This document shows positions 41,007 to 51,364 of a DNA stretch of 64,000 bases, piece by piece; the stretch's first letter is position 1; the number at the start of each line of letters is the position of its first letter. The stretch is taken from positions 434,001-498,000 of the forward strand of contig NZ_CP048795.1 in assembly GCF_011006175.1 (NCBI RefSeq), read 5' to 3'. Source of the stretch: Hydrogenobacter sp. T-8 (GTDB taxonomy: Bacteria > Aquificota > Aquificia > Aquificales > Aquificaceae). A model generated the notes under the pieces. It saw only the letters and a list, made by a program, of their open reading frames with translations. It was not told the origin of the DNA and searched no databases. The translations under genes were made by a program, and so were the position numbers.

Positions 41007-42883
41007 TACGCTACCTCCTGCTCAAGTTTTTTCTTTTCTCCTTCCATCTTAAATTCTTCCTTTTTGCACTCGTTCTTTACCTCAACCCCATGTAGTTTTA
41101 GTATCTCCACCACCTCCTCACAGGACATGGTCTCCTTCTCCAAGAGCCTTTTCACCACCGCCTGTATGGCTTCCCTGTGTTCCATAACCACCTTCCTGGT
41201 GTCTTCATAAGCCCTTATAAGTATCTCCTTCACCTCTTCGTCTATCTCTCTCCTGAGGTCTTCGCTTATGTCTACAGAGGTGGTCATACCACCAAGGAAG
41301 GGGTTGACAGTCCTCCTGACCGCAAGCGGTCCCACACGCTCGCTCATGCCCCACATGGAAACCATCCTGTAGGCAAGCTCTGTTGCCCTCTGGAGGTCGT
41401 TCTCTGCACCGGTGGTTATGCCCTCTTTGCCATAAAAGACTTCCTCCGCAGCACGACCACCCATGAGAGTAAGTATTCTGCCATACAAGTCTTGCCTATC
41501 GTACATGTGCTTGTCGTCTATGGGTAGCTGTTGGGTGACCCCCAGAGCCATACCCCTTGGGATGATGGATACCTTGTGAAGAGCGTCAGAGCCGGGCACC
41601 ATAAGGCTCATTATGGCGTGTCCCATCTCATGGTAGGCTATCTTCTCCTTTTCCTTGGGAGATATAACCATGCCCTTCCTCTCTAAGCCCATGGTTATCC
41701 TATCTATGGCTTCTTCTATGTCCTGCATCTCTATGGCTTCCTTGCCCTTTCTTGCTGCAAGGAGGGCTGCTTCGTTGAGGATGTTCTCAAGGTCCGCACC
41801 AGTAAAGCCAGGCGTTGCCCTTGCCACTATCTCAAGGTCCACGTTGGGAGCCAGCTTTTTGTCCTTTGCGTGCACCTTTAGTATTTCATACCTTCCTCTC
41901 ACATCTGGTCTTGGAATGTATATCTGACGATCAAACCTGCCTGGTCTCAGAAGGGCAGGGTCAAGGATGTCCGGTCTGTTGGTAGCAGCTATAACAATAA
42001 TACCCTCTGAGGTATCAAAGCCGTCCATTTCCACCAAAAGCTGGTTGAGGGTCTGCTCCCTCTCATCGTGTCCGCCACCAAGGTTTATAGCACCCCTTGA
42101 GCGACCTACCGCATCTATCTCGTCAATGAATATGATGCAGGGTGCGTGCTTTTTGGCGGTATCAAAGAGGTCCCTCACCCGGGCCGCTCCCACGCCCACG
42201 AACATCTCCACAAAGTCAGAGCCAGAAACTGATATGAAAGGTACATGGGCTTCGCCCGCTATTGCCTTTGCCAGAAGGGTCTTACCTACACCCGGCTCAC
42301 CGTAAAAGAGCACACCCTTTGGCGGTCTTCCACCCAGCTTTTGGAACTTCACAGGGTCTTTGAGATATTCTATTATCTCCTTTACCTCCTCCTTTACCTC
42401 TTCCATGCCTGCCACGTTTTCAAGGGTTACCTTGGGCTTTTCGTCTATGTAGACCTTTGCCCTGCTTTTTCCAAAGCTGAAAGCCCTTGAGGTGGGGTTT
42501 CCTCCACCGCTTACCTGCCTCATCATGTATATCCATATGCCTATAAAGAGCAGTATGGGAAGCCATGAGATAAGGAAGGGTACAAGCCAGTTGCTTTCTT
42601 GGACAGCCACCTCTACCCTTACGCCCTTCTCTATGAGCTTGTTAACCAAGTCTGAGCCCGGTGGTATGCCCGTCTCTATCTTTTGACCCTCTGTAGTTAT
42701 TCCAGTAAGCACATTATCCTTTACCTTTACCTCTTTTAGCTTGCCTTCTTCTGCAAGCTCAAGCACCGTGTTTATTGGTGTTCTAACCGCTGTCTGGCTT
42801 CTATTACTTTCAAAGAGGTTAAAGGCGAGAACCATAAAGCCCAAAAGAACAACCCATATAAAGATGCTCTTCATCCACTGCAT
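41006..42883 (-). CDS. ftsH: ATP-dependent zinc metalloprotease FtsH
   Basis: Membrane-bound AAA+ protease for membrane and regulatory protein turnover. In 625 residues it has two N-terminal helices (about 5-22 and 100-120) around a small periplasmic domain, Walker A GEPGVGKT (195-202), Walker B IFIDEID (251-257), the pore FVG (228-230), the second region of homology [20 protein letters not shown], and the zinc motif HEMGH (418-422). Everything needed is present. It overlaps tilS by 13 bp, as in many bacteria where tilS and ftsH are neighbours. Confidence 0.97.
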   Translation of the reverse strand: MQWMKSIFIWVVLLGFMVLAFNLFESNRSQTAVRTPINTVLELAEEGKLKEVKVKDNVLTGITTEGQKIETGIPPGSDLVNKLIEKGVRVEVAVQESNWLVPFLISWLPILLFIGIWIYMMRQVSGGGNPTSRAFSFGKSRAKVYIDEKPKVTLENVAGMEEVKEEVKEIIEYLKDPVKFQKLGGRPPKGVLFYGEPGVGKTLLAKAIAGEAHVPFISVSGSDFVEMFVGVGAARVRDLFDTAKKHAPCIIFIDEIDAVGRSRGAINLGGGHDEREQTLNQLLVEMDGFDTSEGIIVIAATNRPDILDPALLRPGRFDRQIYIPRPDVRGRYEILKVHAKDKKLAPNVDLEIVARATPGFTGADLENILNEAALLAARKGKEAIEMQDIEEAIDRITMGLERKGMVISPKEKEKIAYHEMGHAIMSLMVPGSDALHKVSIIPRGMALGVTQQLPIDDKHMYDRQDLYGRILTLMGGRAAEEVFYGKEGITTGAENDLQRATELAYRMVSMWGMSERVGPLAVRRTVNPFLGGMTTSVDISEDLRREIDEEVKEILIRAYEDTRKVVMEHREAIQAVVKRLLEKETMSCEEVVEILKLHGVEVKNECKKEEFKMEGEKKKLEQEVA

Positions 42884-43812
42884 TCTTTTACCTCCGCACT
42901 TAAGGATTTAATATTAATCATGTGCTCTGGCTTTTCAAGAGCATATCCCTTTTTTATACTGTTTATTATGCTGTCTATCTCTTTCATACTCCTTATACCG
43001 TAAAAGCGATAAACTATGCGTCTCTTTATGGCTTGTGGCAATTTCAAAAAGGCTCTTCTGTCAAGCTCACCTTCTTTGAAAACTTCCATAATAGCCTTTT
43101 GCGTAAGGTCTTCAAGGAGTTTCTCTTCTTCTTTTAGAATCTCTTGAAGCCTTAGAAAACTCTCCTCAAGCCTTGGGTTTATCTTCTTTAGCTCTGGAAT
43201 GACCTTGTGCCTTATAAGGTTTCTCGCATATCTAAGGTCGTAATTGGTAGAATCTTCTACCCAAGATTCTCCCTTCGACCTTACAAAGTCTTCTATCTCT
43301 TCTCTTGTGGCTAAATACAACGGTCTGACTATATTGTCACTCTTCTCTTCAAACCCTAAAAGCCCCTCTCTTCCCGCACCACGCACAAGCCAAAGAAGAA
43401 CGGTCTCCACAAGGTCATTAAGATGGTGAGCGGTTGCTATTAGGTCAAAGCCTTCTCTTTGCCTTATCTCCTCAAGAGCTTTGTATCTTAGCTCCCGTGC
43501 CTTAGACTCAAGGTTTTCTCTATTTACTTTAACTTCTATCCTTTCCACGAACACTTCAAGACCCTTCTCCTTAGCAAACTCCACACAAAAGGCTTCATCT
43601 CTATAAGACTCATCTCCTCTGAGCTGATGGTTTATGTGAGCCAGGGCAAGCCTTTTGAGCTTTAGAAAATCCTTTAGCTCAAGCATAGAAAGGACAAGGG
43701 CTACAGAATCTACGCCACCAGAAAAGGCAAGAAGAAGGGAGGTATCCTCTGGTATGAGCTTCTTCTTCCTTTGGAGCTTAACAACCTTTCTCAAAAGCTT
43801 GTGATATTTCAT
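42871..43812 (-). CDS. tilS: tRNA(Ile)-lysidine synthase
   Basis: TilS converts C34 of the CAU-anticodon tRNA-Ile to lysidine so it reads AUA. The 313-residue enzyme has the PP-loop SGGVDS (31-36) and [20 protein letters not shown], typical of TilS N-type ATPases. The short C-terminal region matches the compact enzyme of Aquifex-like bacteria. ATA is used heavily in this genome, so the enzyme is essential here by inference. It overlaps the TPR-like gene by 4 bp. Confidence 0.93.
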   Translation of the reverse strand: MKYHKLLRKVVKLQRKKKLIPEDTSLLLAFSGGVDSVALVLSMLELKDFLKLKRLALAHINHQLRGDESYRDEAFCVEFAKEKGLEVFVERIEVKVNRENLESKARELRYKALEEIRQREGFDLIATAHHLNDLVETVLLWLVRGAGREGLLGFEEKSDNIVRPLYLATREEIEDFVRSKGESWVEDSTNYDLRYARNLIRHKVIPELKKINPRLEESFLRLQEILKEEEKLLEDLTQKAIMEVFKEGELDRRAFLKLPQAIKRRIVYRFYGIRSMKEIDSIINSIKKGYALEKPEHMINIKSLSAEVKECSG

Positions 43813-44411
43813 GCTGTGAGCCTTTGCTTTACCTCTTGGTAGAAGGGATGGGGGACGCCTTCCTTGTGAAACCTTTCCAGAAGCTCAAGTGCCAAAGCCT
43901 TGTCTCCTTTTCTCTCAAAGAGATAGACCATGAGTTCGTAGGCGTTTATCTGAGGCAGGCTTCCGCCATTTCTCTCCTTTAGCTCCTCCTTGTAGTCTTC
44001 AAAAAGCTCCAAATCCATGCGGGCATACTTTTCCATCCTATCAAAGTCCTTCAGCTTTTGCGAGAGCATGAGAAGGTCGTTGAGTATAAGGTGCTTCTCA
44101 TAGGGGCTTTCGCTGAGCTCTAAGGCTCTCAGGTATAGCCACTCCGCATCCTCGTATTTACCGTCCAGCAGTGCGGTCTGTGCGAGAGTGCCAAGAAGGG
44201 TTGCCCTTGTGTAGCCTGGGTTTATCACTTCCCCCGTGTCAAAATGCTTTGCCCTAAAGGGGAAACGCATATCCTTTATGCTCTTTAGGGAAAAGTAATA
44301 CTTCACTCTTTTTTGGTCCTTTGGTTCAAGGGATTCGTACCATTGCCAAAGGTCAAGGGCTTTTAGCACACCGCCCTTCTCTCTAAATATTCTGAAAACC
44401 TTACCAATCAT
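43809..44411 (-). CDS. TPR-like helical protein of unknown function
   Basis: A soluble 200-residue protein made of helix pairs; [22 protein letters not shown] and [17 protein letters not shown] look like tetratricopeptide repeats. No catalytic motif or signal is visible. The ATG at 44411 was chosen over GTG 44426; either way it overlaps panD. As part of the panD-tilS-ftsH operon it may be a house-keeping scaffold, but no function can be assigned. Confidence 0.7.
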   Translation of the reverse strand: MIGKVFRIFREKGGVLKALDLWQWYESLEPKDQKRVKYYFSLKSIKDMRFPFRAKHFDTGEVINPGYTRATLLGTLAQTALLDGKYEDAEWLYLRALELSESPYEKHLILNDLLMLSQKLKDFDRMEKYARMDLELFEDYKEELKERNGGSLPQINAYELMVYLFERKGDKALALELLERFHKEGVPHPFYQEVKQRLTA

Positions 44412-44799
44412 AGGTGCTTCCCACACCCTCTATCACCATCTCCCTTCTTACTTCCCTTATCTGATTGTTCTCATCCACATAGACAAGGTAAGGTCTAAAG
44501 CCTTCAAGCTCCCCCCTATCAAAGATACCGTAAGAGGCTATTATGACGATATCGCCCACTGCACCCAACCTCGCAGCGGCACCGTTTAACCTTACTTCAC
44601 CAGAGTATCTTGGTGCTGGTATCACATAGGTGGAAAAGCGCGCACCGTTGCTCACATTGTAGATTTCTATCTTTTCAAAGGGCAAAAGGTCCGCAGACTC
44701 CATGAGGGCAAGGTCAAGGGAAAGACTACCCTCATAGTGTAGCTCCGCACCCGTTATCCTTGCTCTATGAATCTTTGACTTTAACATAAACCTTTTCAT
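44401..44799 (-). CDS. panD: Aspartate 1-decarboxylase
   Basis: PanD makes beta-alanine for pantothenate. The 132-residue proenzyme has Gly24-Ser25 (in YEGSLSLD), where it self-cleaves to form the pyruvoyl cofactor, plus [21 protein letters not shown] and Lys9 (KSKIHRA). It is complete and heads the leftward operon. Confidence 0.95.
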   Translation of the reverse strand: MKRFMLKSKIHRARITGAELHYEGSLSLDLALMESADLLPFEKIEIYNVSNGARFSTYVIPAPRYSGEVRLNGAAARLGAVGDIVIIASYGIFDRGELEGFRPYLVYVDENNQIREVRREMVIEGVGSTYDW

Positions 44800-44909
44800 G
44801 CTTTCCTCCAGTAAGCAGAAGGTAAAAATATAGTTTAAAACTTATAAACTTCAAGCCCTGTTGTCATTTTAGACAGCAATATTAAATTTAAACCCACGGA
44901 GGGGTAAAA

Positions 44910-45894
44910 TTGAGAGGGCTTTTAATGTTAATCGTTATATTCTTGCTTACTTCTTTATCCTTTTCTCAATATGAAAAGGTAGAGGACCACCCTGCGGTAA
45001 AAAGATATCAAGGTTCTAACCTTGTTGGTTACACAGAAATAGAGTTTGTAGAGTTTTATCTTCCCATGGGTGATGTTTCTGGCTTTGACTGGTATGATGC
45101 ACCTCAGGAAAAGATAGATAAGGAGCTTGAAAGACTTTTAGCTAAAAACCTCGTGAAAAAGCTTGAAGGCAAGCTTTACTACTATGTTTATGTCGGACCA
45201 AGGGGTAGGAGCACCCTTGAGGTTTACAAAAACTACGAAAAAGCACTTTCAGATGCAGGTTATATTGTTGTCTATAGGGAAGTAAAAAACCAAAGGGGTT
45301 TAAGAAGGCTTTCATCCTTTTTCGAAAAAGTTAATAGGCTCGGTTGGGGTGGCTGGGCTGATCCTGAACTACACCCATGGTATTACATTTCTGTAAAATC
45401 ACCTAAAGGAGACATTTACATAGCTCTTGCTGTGGCGGGTGCAAAAAGATGAGCCGAGGGCTGTGCTTTACATATTAGAATCCAAGGAAATGGAGCTTGG
45501 ACTTGCGGGTGCAAAATTAACAAGCTCGGAAATTTACACACAGCTTAAGGCATCTGGACATGTATCCATATATGGGATATACTTTGACTTTGATAAGGCA
45601 GATATTAAACCAGAATCTGAACCGACACTTAGAGAAATAGCTAAGTTTCTTAAGGAAAATCCTCACATAAAGCTTTATGTTGTTGGACATACTGACAATG
45701 TAGGTAAGCTTGAATACAACATGGAACTATCAAGAAGAAGGGCGGAAGCTGTTGTGAGAGAGTTGACAGAAAAATATGGAATATCAAAGGATAGATTAAG
45801 AGCTTTTGGGGTAGGACCCTTAGCACCAGTCTCGTCCAACAGCACAGAAGAGGGAAGAGCTAAAAACAGAAGGGTGGAGCTGGTGGAGCAATGA
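44910..45894 (+). pseudogene. OmpA-family outer-membrane protein, frameshifted in an A5 run
   Basis: The first frame (44910-45452, 180 residues) has a signal peptide (MRGLLMLIVIFLLTSLSFSQ) and a domain with YYYVYVGPRGRSTLEVYKNYEKAL. It stops at TGA right after GCAAAAAGA. The second frame continues DEPRAVLYILESKEMELG and the OmpA C-terminal peptidoglycan-binding domain (IYFDFDKADIKPES, VVGHTDNVGKLEYNMELSRRRAEAV, GRAKNRRVELV) to 45894. Deleting one A of the run (45447-45451) joins them into 327 residues, a known domain pairing. It is followed by a coupled secreted propeller gene. TTG at 44910 has GGAGGGG 5 nt upstream. Confidence 0.8.
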
Positions 45895-47378
45895 GAAATT
45901 GTCTAATGATAGTAGTATCAATGCTATTACCTCTAATCACTCACGGAATTGAGTTTTACCCAGTGTTTTCCTTTACGGGGAAAAGACCGGTCTTGCTGGG
46001 TAGAGGAGTAGGTTATTATTACGAAAAGACAAGACCACCTACGGAGGAAGAGGTTAGGAAAAGGATGGAATGGTTTGATGCAGAATGGAAAAAGCTAAGA
46101 GAAAAAGAGCCAGAGTTTGAAAAAGCCATCTCCGAGGGAGAAAAAAAGTTTAAAGAAGAGCTTTCTAAGAAACCACCACCGCCAGCTCTAAGAAGCTTTT
46201 TTGAAAATGCGTTCAAACTGATAAGGTTAATAGCCAAGGAGGGTATAAAGATAGCAGAGCCCTTAGCAAAGGACTATTTTACAAAAGCACCAGTGGTCAC
46301 AGAGGCTGGCTTCCATATAAGGAACTATGATGGAACAGCACATTCTATAAAAATAGACTACAGGGAAGAGGAATGGAAAAGGATGCCCTCTGACGGTGTT
46401 TATCCCGTATCTGACCCAAAAGGAAACTATTTAGCCCTTTTAACAGAAGATATGTCTGGATATATTAAGGTGTTTCGTGTAGGAGAAGAAAAGCTTGAGC
46501 ATCTTTTTAGTGTAGAAGGCACTACGCCTTTTTCCTTTTCACCCTCAGGCTTGTATTTTGCCTACGCAACCATGGACCAATCTTACATAGTTATAACAGA
46601 CATGGATGGCAGGGTTATTAGGAAGGTGAAGGTGCAGGAAGGTGGAGGACCTATTTCCATATCACTTACGGAAAAAAGCCTTGCCATAGTAAACTGGGGA
46701 GGCGTAAAGGTTGTTAACTTAGACAATGGTGTAGAGAGGGAAATCCGTCTAAAAGGTGGAAAGTCAGTGTTATTCAGCAGGAAAGGCGATAAGCTATTTG
46801 TGAGCGTAACACCGGGGGAACTATATGTATACAATGCGGAAACTCTTACGTTGATAAGTAAACCCGACTACTTTAGTTTGACGGGCAAACATAAAGTCCT
46901 CTTTACTTACTTTGTTTCCTTATCTCCAGATGAAAGGTTTCTTGCTGGGGTATATGACAAAGGTCTTATAACATCTGGGATGACAGTTGGCGAAAGCGTG
47001 CTCTTTATCTATGACCTTAGAGATGAGAAGGTAGTCTACAGGATAGAGGGTTTGGAGAACATCACTGGGGGTTTTGGTGGTGTTTTCCTACCTGCTTCCT
47101 TTTCTCCCAATTGGGACTACCTGCTTATATACAAAAAGGGCGATAGAGTTGAGCTTTTGAGAGCTAAGCATCAATTAGCGGAAGATAAGCATAAGATGGC
47201 TTGTGAAGTAGACCAAGACTGTGCCTGTGGAGTGGACAGACAAACGGGGAAGTGCATGTATGGGAACAAGGAGTTTATTGATACATCAAAACAGTGTCCA
47301 GACTTTTGCACTGGAATACACGGTCGCTTTAGGATAAAGTGTATCAACGGCAGATGCACCCGTGTATTTCTCCAGTAG
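45891..47378 (+). CDS. Secreted WD40-like beta-propeller protein with cysteine-rich tail
   Basis: A 495-residue protein with a signal peptide (about 1-19), a charged helical segment (50-100, many Glu/Lys), and a repeat-rich middle: SDPKGNYLALLTED, SFSPSGLYFAYATMDQSYIVITDMDGR, SLSPDERFLAGVY and FSPNWDYLLIY are WD40/TolB-like blades. The last 60 residues contain eight cysteines (CEVDQDCACG, CPDFCTG and later CINGRC), probably disulfide-bonded or metal binding. It is ATGA-coupled to the OmpA gene, so both likely act in the cell envelope. The precise role is unknown. Confidence 0.75.
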   Translation: MRNCLMIVVSMLLPLITHGIEFYPVFSFTGKRPVLLGRGVGYYYEKTRPPTEEEVRKRMEWFDAEWKKLREKEPEFEKAISEGEKKFKEELSKKPPPPALRSFFENAFKLIRLIAKEGIKIAEPLAKDYFTKAPVVTEAGFHIRNYDGTAHSIKIDYREEEWKRMPSDGVYPVSDPKGNYLALLTEDMSGYIKVFRVGEEKLEHLFSVEGTTPFSFSPSGLYFAYATMDQSYIVITDMDGRVIRKVKVQEGGGPISISLTEKSLAIVNWGGVKVVNLDNGVEREIRLKGGKSVLFSRKGDKLFVSVTPGELYVYNAETLTLISKPDYFSLTGKHKVLFTYFVSLSPDERFLAGVYDKGLITSGMTVGESVLFIYDLRDEKVVYRIEGLENITGGFGGVFLPASFSPNWDYLLIYKKGDRVELLRAKHQLAEDKHKMACEVDQDCACGVDRQTGKCMYGNKEFIDTSKQCPDFCTGIHGRFRIKCINGRCTRVFLQ

Positions 47379-47410
47379 CAACTTTTCGGGCTTTCAAGCC
47401 ATTGTTCTGC

Positions 47411-47416
47411 TATAAT
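47411..47416 (+). promoter_or_regulatory. -10 element 10 nt before ilvE
   Basis: TATAAT at 47411-47416 ends 10 nt before the ilvE ATG, leaving room for a leader of only 3-4 nt. No good -35 is visible. Confidence 0.45.
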
Positions 47417-47426
47417 CTATATTGCC

Positions 47427-48344
47427 ATGGAATACGCCTTTTTTGAAGGAAAGTTCGTTCCAGTAGAGGAAGCCAATATAAACATAAAGACCAATTCCTT
47501 TCATTACGGCACTGCAATTTTTGAGGGCATAAGGGCTTATTGGAATGAGGAGCATCAGCAGTTATATATCCTCTTTGCGAGAGAGCATTACCAAAGACTG
47601 CTAAGAAACTGTAAAGCCATGTTTATGGAACTACCCTACAGCGTGGAAGACCTTGTAAACATAACCGTAGAGCTACTTAGAAAAAATCAGATAAAAGAAG
47701 ACGTTTACATAAGACCTATAGTCTACTTTAAGGACCTCAAGCTCACGCCCAAGCTCATAGACTATACGCCTGAGATTGCCATATACACTTACAACTTTGG
47801 AAGGTATCTCAACACCTCAAAAGGCATAAGGGTAAAGGTCTCCTCTTGGAGGAGGAATGACGACAACTCTATACCTTCAAGATGGAAAGTGGCTGGTGCT
47901 TATGTAAACAGTGCTTTGGCAAAAACAGAGGCTCTTCTGGCGGGATATGACGAAGCTATCATGTTAAACCAACATGGCTTTATTGCGGAAGGTTCTGGAG
48001 AAAACATCTTTCTGATAAGGGAAGGCAAGGCTATAACTCCCTCTTACTCTGAGCATATACTTGAGGGGATAACGCGCTCTGCGGTAAAGAAACTTCTTAA
48101 AAACGAGCTTGTAGTAGAGATAGAAGAGCGTCCCGTGGCAAGGAGTGAGCTATATGTGGCGGATGAGATATTTTTAACTGGCACTGCAGCGGAGATAACG
48201 CCCGTGGTGGAGGTGGACAACAGGAAGATAGGTGGTGGTGATGTGGGAGTTATAACAAAGGAACTTCAAGACATATACTTCCGTGCAGTAAGAGGAATGA
48301 TAGAGCGGTATTTTGGCTGGCTAACGCCCGTTTATGAAAAGTGA
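47427..48344 (+). CDS. ilvE: Branched-chain amino acid aminotransferase
   Basis: Fold-type IV PLP enzyme that makes leucine, isoleucine and valine from their keto acids. The 305-residue protein has FHYGTAIFEGIRAYW, the PLP lysine in NSALAKTEALLAGYDEAIMLN, and EGSGENIFLIREG. Length and motifs match IlvE. It overlaps the peptidase gene by 11 bp. Confidence 0.95.
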   Translation: MEYAFFEGKFVPVEEANINIKTNSFHYGTAIFEGIRAYWNEEHQQLYILFAREHYQRLLRNCKAMFMELPYSVEDLVNITVELLRKNQIKEDVYIRPIVYFKDLKLTPKLIDYTPEIAIYTYNFGRYLNTSKGIRVKVSSWRRNDDNSIPSRWKVAGAYVNSALAKTEALLAGYDEAIMLNQHGFIAEGSGENIFLIREGKAITPSYSEHILEGITRSAVKKLLKNELVVEIEERPVARSELYVADEIFLTGTAAEITPVVEVDNRKIGGGDVGVITKELQDIYFRAVRGMIERYFGWLTPVYEK

Positions 48345-49419
48345 AAGGTTAGAGTTTTTCAAGGACTTTGCCTACAAGGTGCTAAGCCACAACCGTCTGC
48401 TGGGAACGGAAGGAAGTAGAAGAGTCCGCAAGCTTATAGAGTCTTTCCTTGACTATGGGTCTTGCAACTACAAAAAAGAGACCTTTTTCATAAAAAAGTT
48501 GATACCTGAAGAGGCATGGCTGACTGTAGGACAGGAGAAAATAAAGGGGGTTGCTTACATAGGAAGCATGTCCATTGAGAAAAAAGCCTACGCAAAAAGG
48601 CAATACATAGAGGGTGATATAGCACTTGTGCCAGACCTAACTAAGGAAAAGGCTATTCAGGCTCAGCAAAAGGGTGCTATAGCGGTAATAACTTACAGGT
48701 CAGAGGACAAAGCGGATGCGTATGTCCACGGTCATGATATGGGTGTAAATATACCTATAGTTAGCATAAAGAGGGAGGATGTTCCTAAGGTGGAAGACTC
48801 TGAGGTGCTACTTAAGGTAAAGTCAAGCGAAAGGAACATAGAGGGTGTGAATTTTTTCATGGAAATAGGAAGGGGTCCAATAATATACTTGGTCTCCCAT
48901 ATGGATACTGTAACTGACATATACGGGGCGGTGGGTAATGGTATTGGCTTTCTCCTTTTACTTTTTCTCTACGAAGAGCTAAGAGAAAATTACAACGCTC
49001 CTTACAGACTTAGATTTCTAATCACCGATGCCAGAGAGCTTGGTATGGAAGGCATAAGGTTTCACCTTACGAAGGGTCTAAAACACGTTTTTTATTGTAT
49101 AAACCTTGAAGGTATAGGGTGGCATAATCCGGCGGTTATTTACAGAGATATGGGAGGATACAACGGAGAAAGGATAAACGAGATGTTCTGTAAGCATTTA
49201 CAGGACATAAAGGTGAACATAGATTTCTGCGAGGCAAGGGAAAGGGATGGTGATCATCTACCCTTTAAGGAAGCAGGTATTCAAACCCTTTATCTTAGTT
49301 CCCATCCCTTTACCATAAGGCATACCATCTATGACAACTACGACGCCATAAGCTGGGACCACGTGGTCATGTGGTATGAGGTTATATTATCCTTCTTGAG
49401 GAGGTTTCACAAGTTATGA
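48334..49419 (+). CDS. M28-like aminopeptidase-fold protein, probably altered metal site
   Basis: A 361-residue protein like family M28 with a PA-type insert (IPIVSIKREDVPKVE). Metal-site remnants are VSHMDTVTD (His), GDHLPFKEAGI (Asp) and IRHTIYDNYD (His). The bridging Asp of the usual DNASG motif is replaced (GAVGNGIGF), and the EE pair reads RE in TDARELGMEG, which removes the catalytic glutamate. It may be inactive or work differently. No signal peptide is present, so it is cytosolic. It lies between ilvE and lolA with overlaps on both sides. Confidence 0.7.
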   Translation: MKSERLEFFKDFAYKVLSHNRLLGTEGSRRVRKLIESFLDYGSCNYKKETFFIKKLIPEEAWLTVGQEKIKGVAYIGSMSIEKKAYAKRQYIEGDIALVPDLTKEKAIQAQQKGAIAVITYRSEDKADAYVHGHDMGVNIPIVSIKREDVPKVEDSEVLLKVKSSERNIEGVNFFMEIGRGPIIYLVSHMDTVTDIYGAVGNGIGFLLLLFLYEELRENYNAPYRLRFLITDARELGMEGIRFHLTKGLKHVFYCINLEGIGWHNPAVIYRDMGGYNGERINEMFCKHLQDIKVNIDFCEARERDGDHLPFKEAGIQTLYLSSHPFTIRHTIYDNYDAISWDHVVMWYEVILSFLRRFHKL

Positions 49420-50021
49420 GAGGGCTTTTGCTGTTCTTATTAACGGTGTCCGTTATACTGGCACAATCCTTTGAAGACTTTCAAAGAAGGCTTGAAGATG
49501 TTAAGAGCCTTAAGGTGGTCTTTGTCCAAAAAGTTCAGTATCCATGGCAGTCAAAACCCGATGTATCAAAAGGGACTTTTTACGCCCAGAGGGGAGGAAG
49601 GTTTAGAATAGAATACGAACAGCCAGAAAATACCCTTATAGTGTCCGATGGCATGCAGGTTATGGTTTATGTTCCTAAGGACAGGACAGCTTTTCTTGAC
49701 AGAATTGAAAGGAACAGCTCACCTGTGGTGGAGGCTCTCTTTCTTGTATCGAGACCACTTTCTGAAGTCTTTGAACTCGTGGGTGAGATAGATGGTTCAA
49801 AGGGCAGAACCTTTATCCTCAAGCCAAAGGTCAGAGATGACTATTTTTCGAAAGTTCTGGTGGAAGTTTCTCCAAGGGGAGATATAAGAAGTATAAGAGT
49901 TGAAGAAAAGAGTGGCACAAACACCACCATAGAATTTCTAAATGTTTCCACAAACTTTACACCCTCTGAAACCCTCTTTAGAGTAAAAGTCCCCGAGGGG
50001 GCGAGAGTTATAAGACCATGA
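49416..50021 (+). CDS. lolA: Outer-membrane lipoprotein carrier protein
   Basis: LolA carries lipoproteins across the periplasm from LolCDE to the outer membrane. The 201-residue protein has a signal peptide (MRGLLLFLLTVSVILAQ) and the LolA fold: SKGTFYAQRGGRFRIEYEQPE, LIVSDGMQVMVYVP and the C-terminal FRVKVPEGARVI. Its presence shows a two-membrane (diderm) cell. It overlaps both neighbours by 4 bp. Confidence 0.88.
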   Translation: MRGLLLFLLTVSVILAQSFEDFQRRLEDVKSLKVVFVQKVQYPWQSKPDVSKGTFYAQRGGRFRIEYEQPENTLIVSDGMQVMVYVPKDRTAFLDRIERNSSPVVEALFLVSRPLSEVFELVGEIDGSKGRTFILKPKVRDDYFSKVLVEVSPRGDIRSIRVEEKSGTNTTIEFLNVSTNFTPSETLFRVKVPEGARVIRP

Positions 50022-50479
50022 CCATAAGAAGGGCAGAAGAGAAGGACATAAAAAATTTGGTTGACCTTTATTTGCAAGGCTACAGAGGTCTTGAAGAATA
50101 CTCTTATACCCATCCTGACGATGTGCAGGCATACCTTAACTGGCTCTTTAGAAGAGATGTGGCGGGCATATGGCTTGCGGAGGAAGATGGTAAGGTAGTG
50201 GGTTTTGTTGCCAGCGATGGAAACTGGTTTAGCAAAAGGGAAGGTAAGGTGGTGGGTGCCCTCCATGAGCTTGTAGTCCTCCCTGAATACAGAAACAAGG
50301 GCATAGGAAAGGCTCTCGTGGAGAAAGCTCTTGAATACTTCAAAAGCAGAGGGCTTGACACGGCAGAACTTTGGGTGGGTGATGAAAACAAACAGGCCAT
50401 GGATTTTTACAGAAATCTTGGCTTTGAGGAAAGGGACAGGTTTAACTACTGGGTGAGGATGACAAAAGCCTTGAGCTGA
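50018..50479 (+). CDS. GNAT family N-acetyltransferase
   Basis: A 153-residue GNAT protein. ALHELVVLPEYRNKGIGKALVEKAL is the acetyl-CoA pyrophosphate loop (R-N-K-G-I-G) and MDFYRNLGFEERDRF the C-terminal motif. Substrate unknown. Its stop overlaps the convergent ttuA by 38 bp. Confidence 0.88.
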   Translation: MTIRRAEEKDIKNLVDLYLQGYRGLEEYSYTHPDDVQAYLNWLFRRDVAGIWLAEEDGKVVGFVASDGNWFSKREGKVVGALHELVVLPEYRNKGIGKALVEKALEYFKSRGLDTAELWVGDENKQAMDFYRNLGFEERDRFNYWVRMTKALS

Positions 50480-51359
50480 GCCTTTCTCTGAGTCTGCAAA
50501 CAGAACAGACCTCTGCACTGGTAGGCTCTCCGCATACTCTGCAAGGTCTCAGGTTCACCTCTTCAGACCGGAGTAGGGAATGGAGCCTTCTCAAAAAGTC
50601 CATGTAAAAGCGGAGCTTTGTGCCTGGGCTTTTTTCTTCTATCTGTGAAAGTATCCTCTTATACTCTATGGAGCTTGCACCCTCCGAGAAAGGACATTCC
50701 TCTTCCACATATTCAATGTCAGAAAGAAAGGCATATAGGGCGTTTTCCTTTTCTGTAAACTTCACAAGAGGCTTTACCTTCCTCACAAAACCATCTCCTT
50801 CTAACAAGACTGGAAACTGTCTTGAGAGATAACCCATGTTCCAGCTTAGCACGTTGGAGAGAAGGGTTGCACTTTCATCATCAAGGTTGTGTCCCGTAGC
50901 TATCACATGGTAACCCTTCTCCCTTGCAAAGCGGTTCATGTAGTATCTCTTGAGCTGTCCGCAGAAGGAACAGGCAGGTCTGCTTTCCACCTCTTTTATC
51001 TCTGGTATGGTAGCAATCTCTTTTCTTAGCTCCAACACATAAAGCTCAAGCCCTCTCTCCCTTGCAAACCTTTCACAGGCAAGTCTTGACCTCTGAGAAT
51101 ACTCACCTATACCAAGGTCTATATAAAGACCCTCCACCCTGTATCCCAGCCTTTGCAAGGCATCCCACAGAGAAAGGCTATCTTTCCCGCCAGAGACTGC
51201 AACAAGGACCCTATCACCCTTACCGAACATTTTGAACTCTCTTATGGTGGACTCTACCCTTTTGAGATACCACTCTATGTAGTGCTCCTTGCAAAGAGAA
51301 AGCCTATGCTGAGGGAGATACACTACCGCCTTTTGTCCGCACCTTTGACACCTACGCAT
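50442..51359 (-). CDS. ttuA: tRNA 2-thiolation enzyme TtuA-like
   Basis: TtuA puts sulfur on m5U54 of tRNA, a modification that stabilises tRNA at high temperature. The 305-residue protein has an N-terminal zinc finger (Cys4, Cys7, Cys23, His26), the PP-loop SGGKDS (56-61), Fe-S cysteines (PACSFCGQ near 129-132 and EECPF), and a second zinc finger CRVCG with CSVC near the end. The sulfur-carrier-like gene directly upstream matches the TtuA-TtuB pairing and argues against TtcA, which lacks a carrier protein. Confidence 0.87.
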   Translation of the reverse strand: MRRCQRCGQKAVVYLPQHRLSLCKEHYIEWYLKRVESTIREFKMFGKGDRVLVAVSGGKDSLSLWDALQRLGYRVEGLYIDLGIGEYSQRSRLACERFARERGLELYVLELRKEIATIPEIKEVESRPACSFCGQLKRYYMNRFAREKGYHVIATGHNLDDESATLLSNVLSWNMGYLSRQFPVLLEGDGFVRKVKPLVKFTEKENALYAFLSDIEYVEEECPFSEGASSIEYKRILSQIEEKSPGTKLRFYMDFLRRLHSLLRSEEVNLRPCRVCGEPTSAEVCSVCRLRERLSSRLLSSSPSS

Positions 51360-51364
51360 TCTTT

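Noticed and set aside
40635-41210. 191-codon plus-strand frame
   Set aside because: Antisense to leuC and ftsH; composition follows the complementary strand of real genes.
45427-45452. Separate OmpA-domain gene with TTG start at 45427
   Set aside because: No ribosome site and the first codons repeat the other frame; the pair is better explained as one frameshifted gene.
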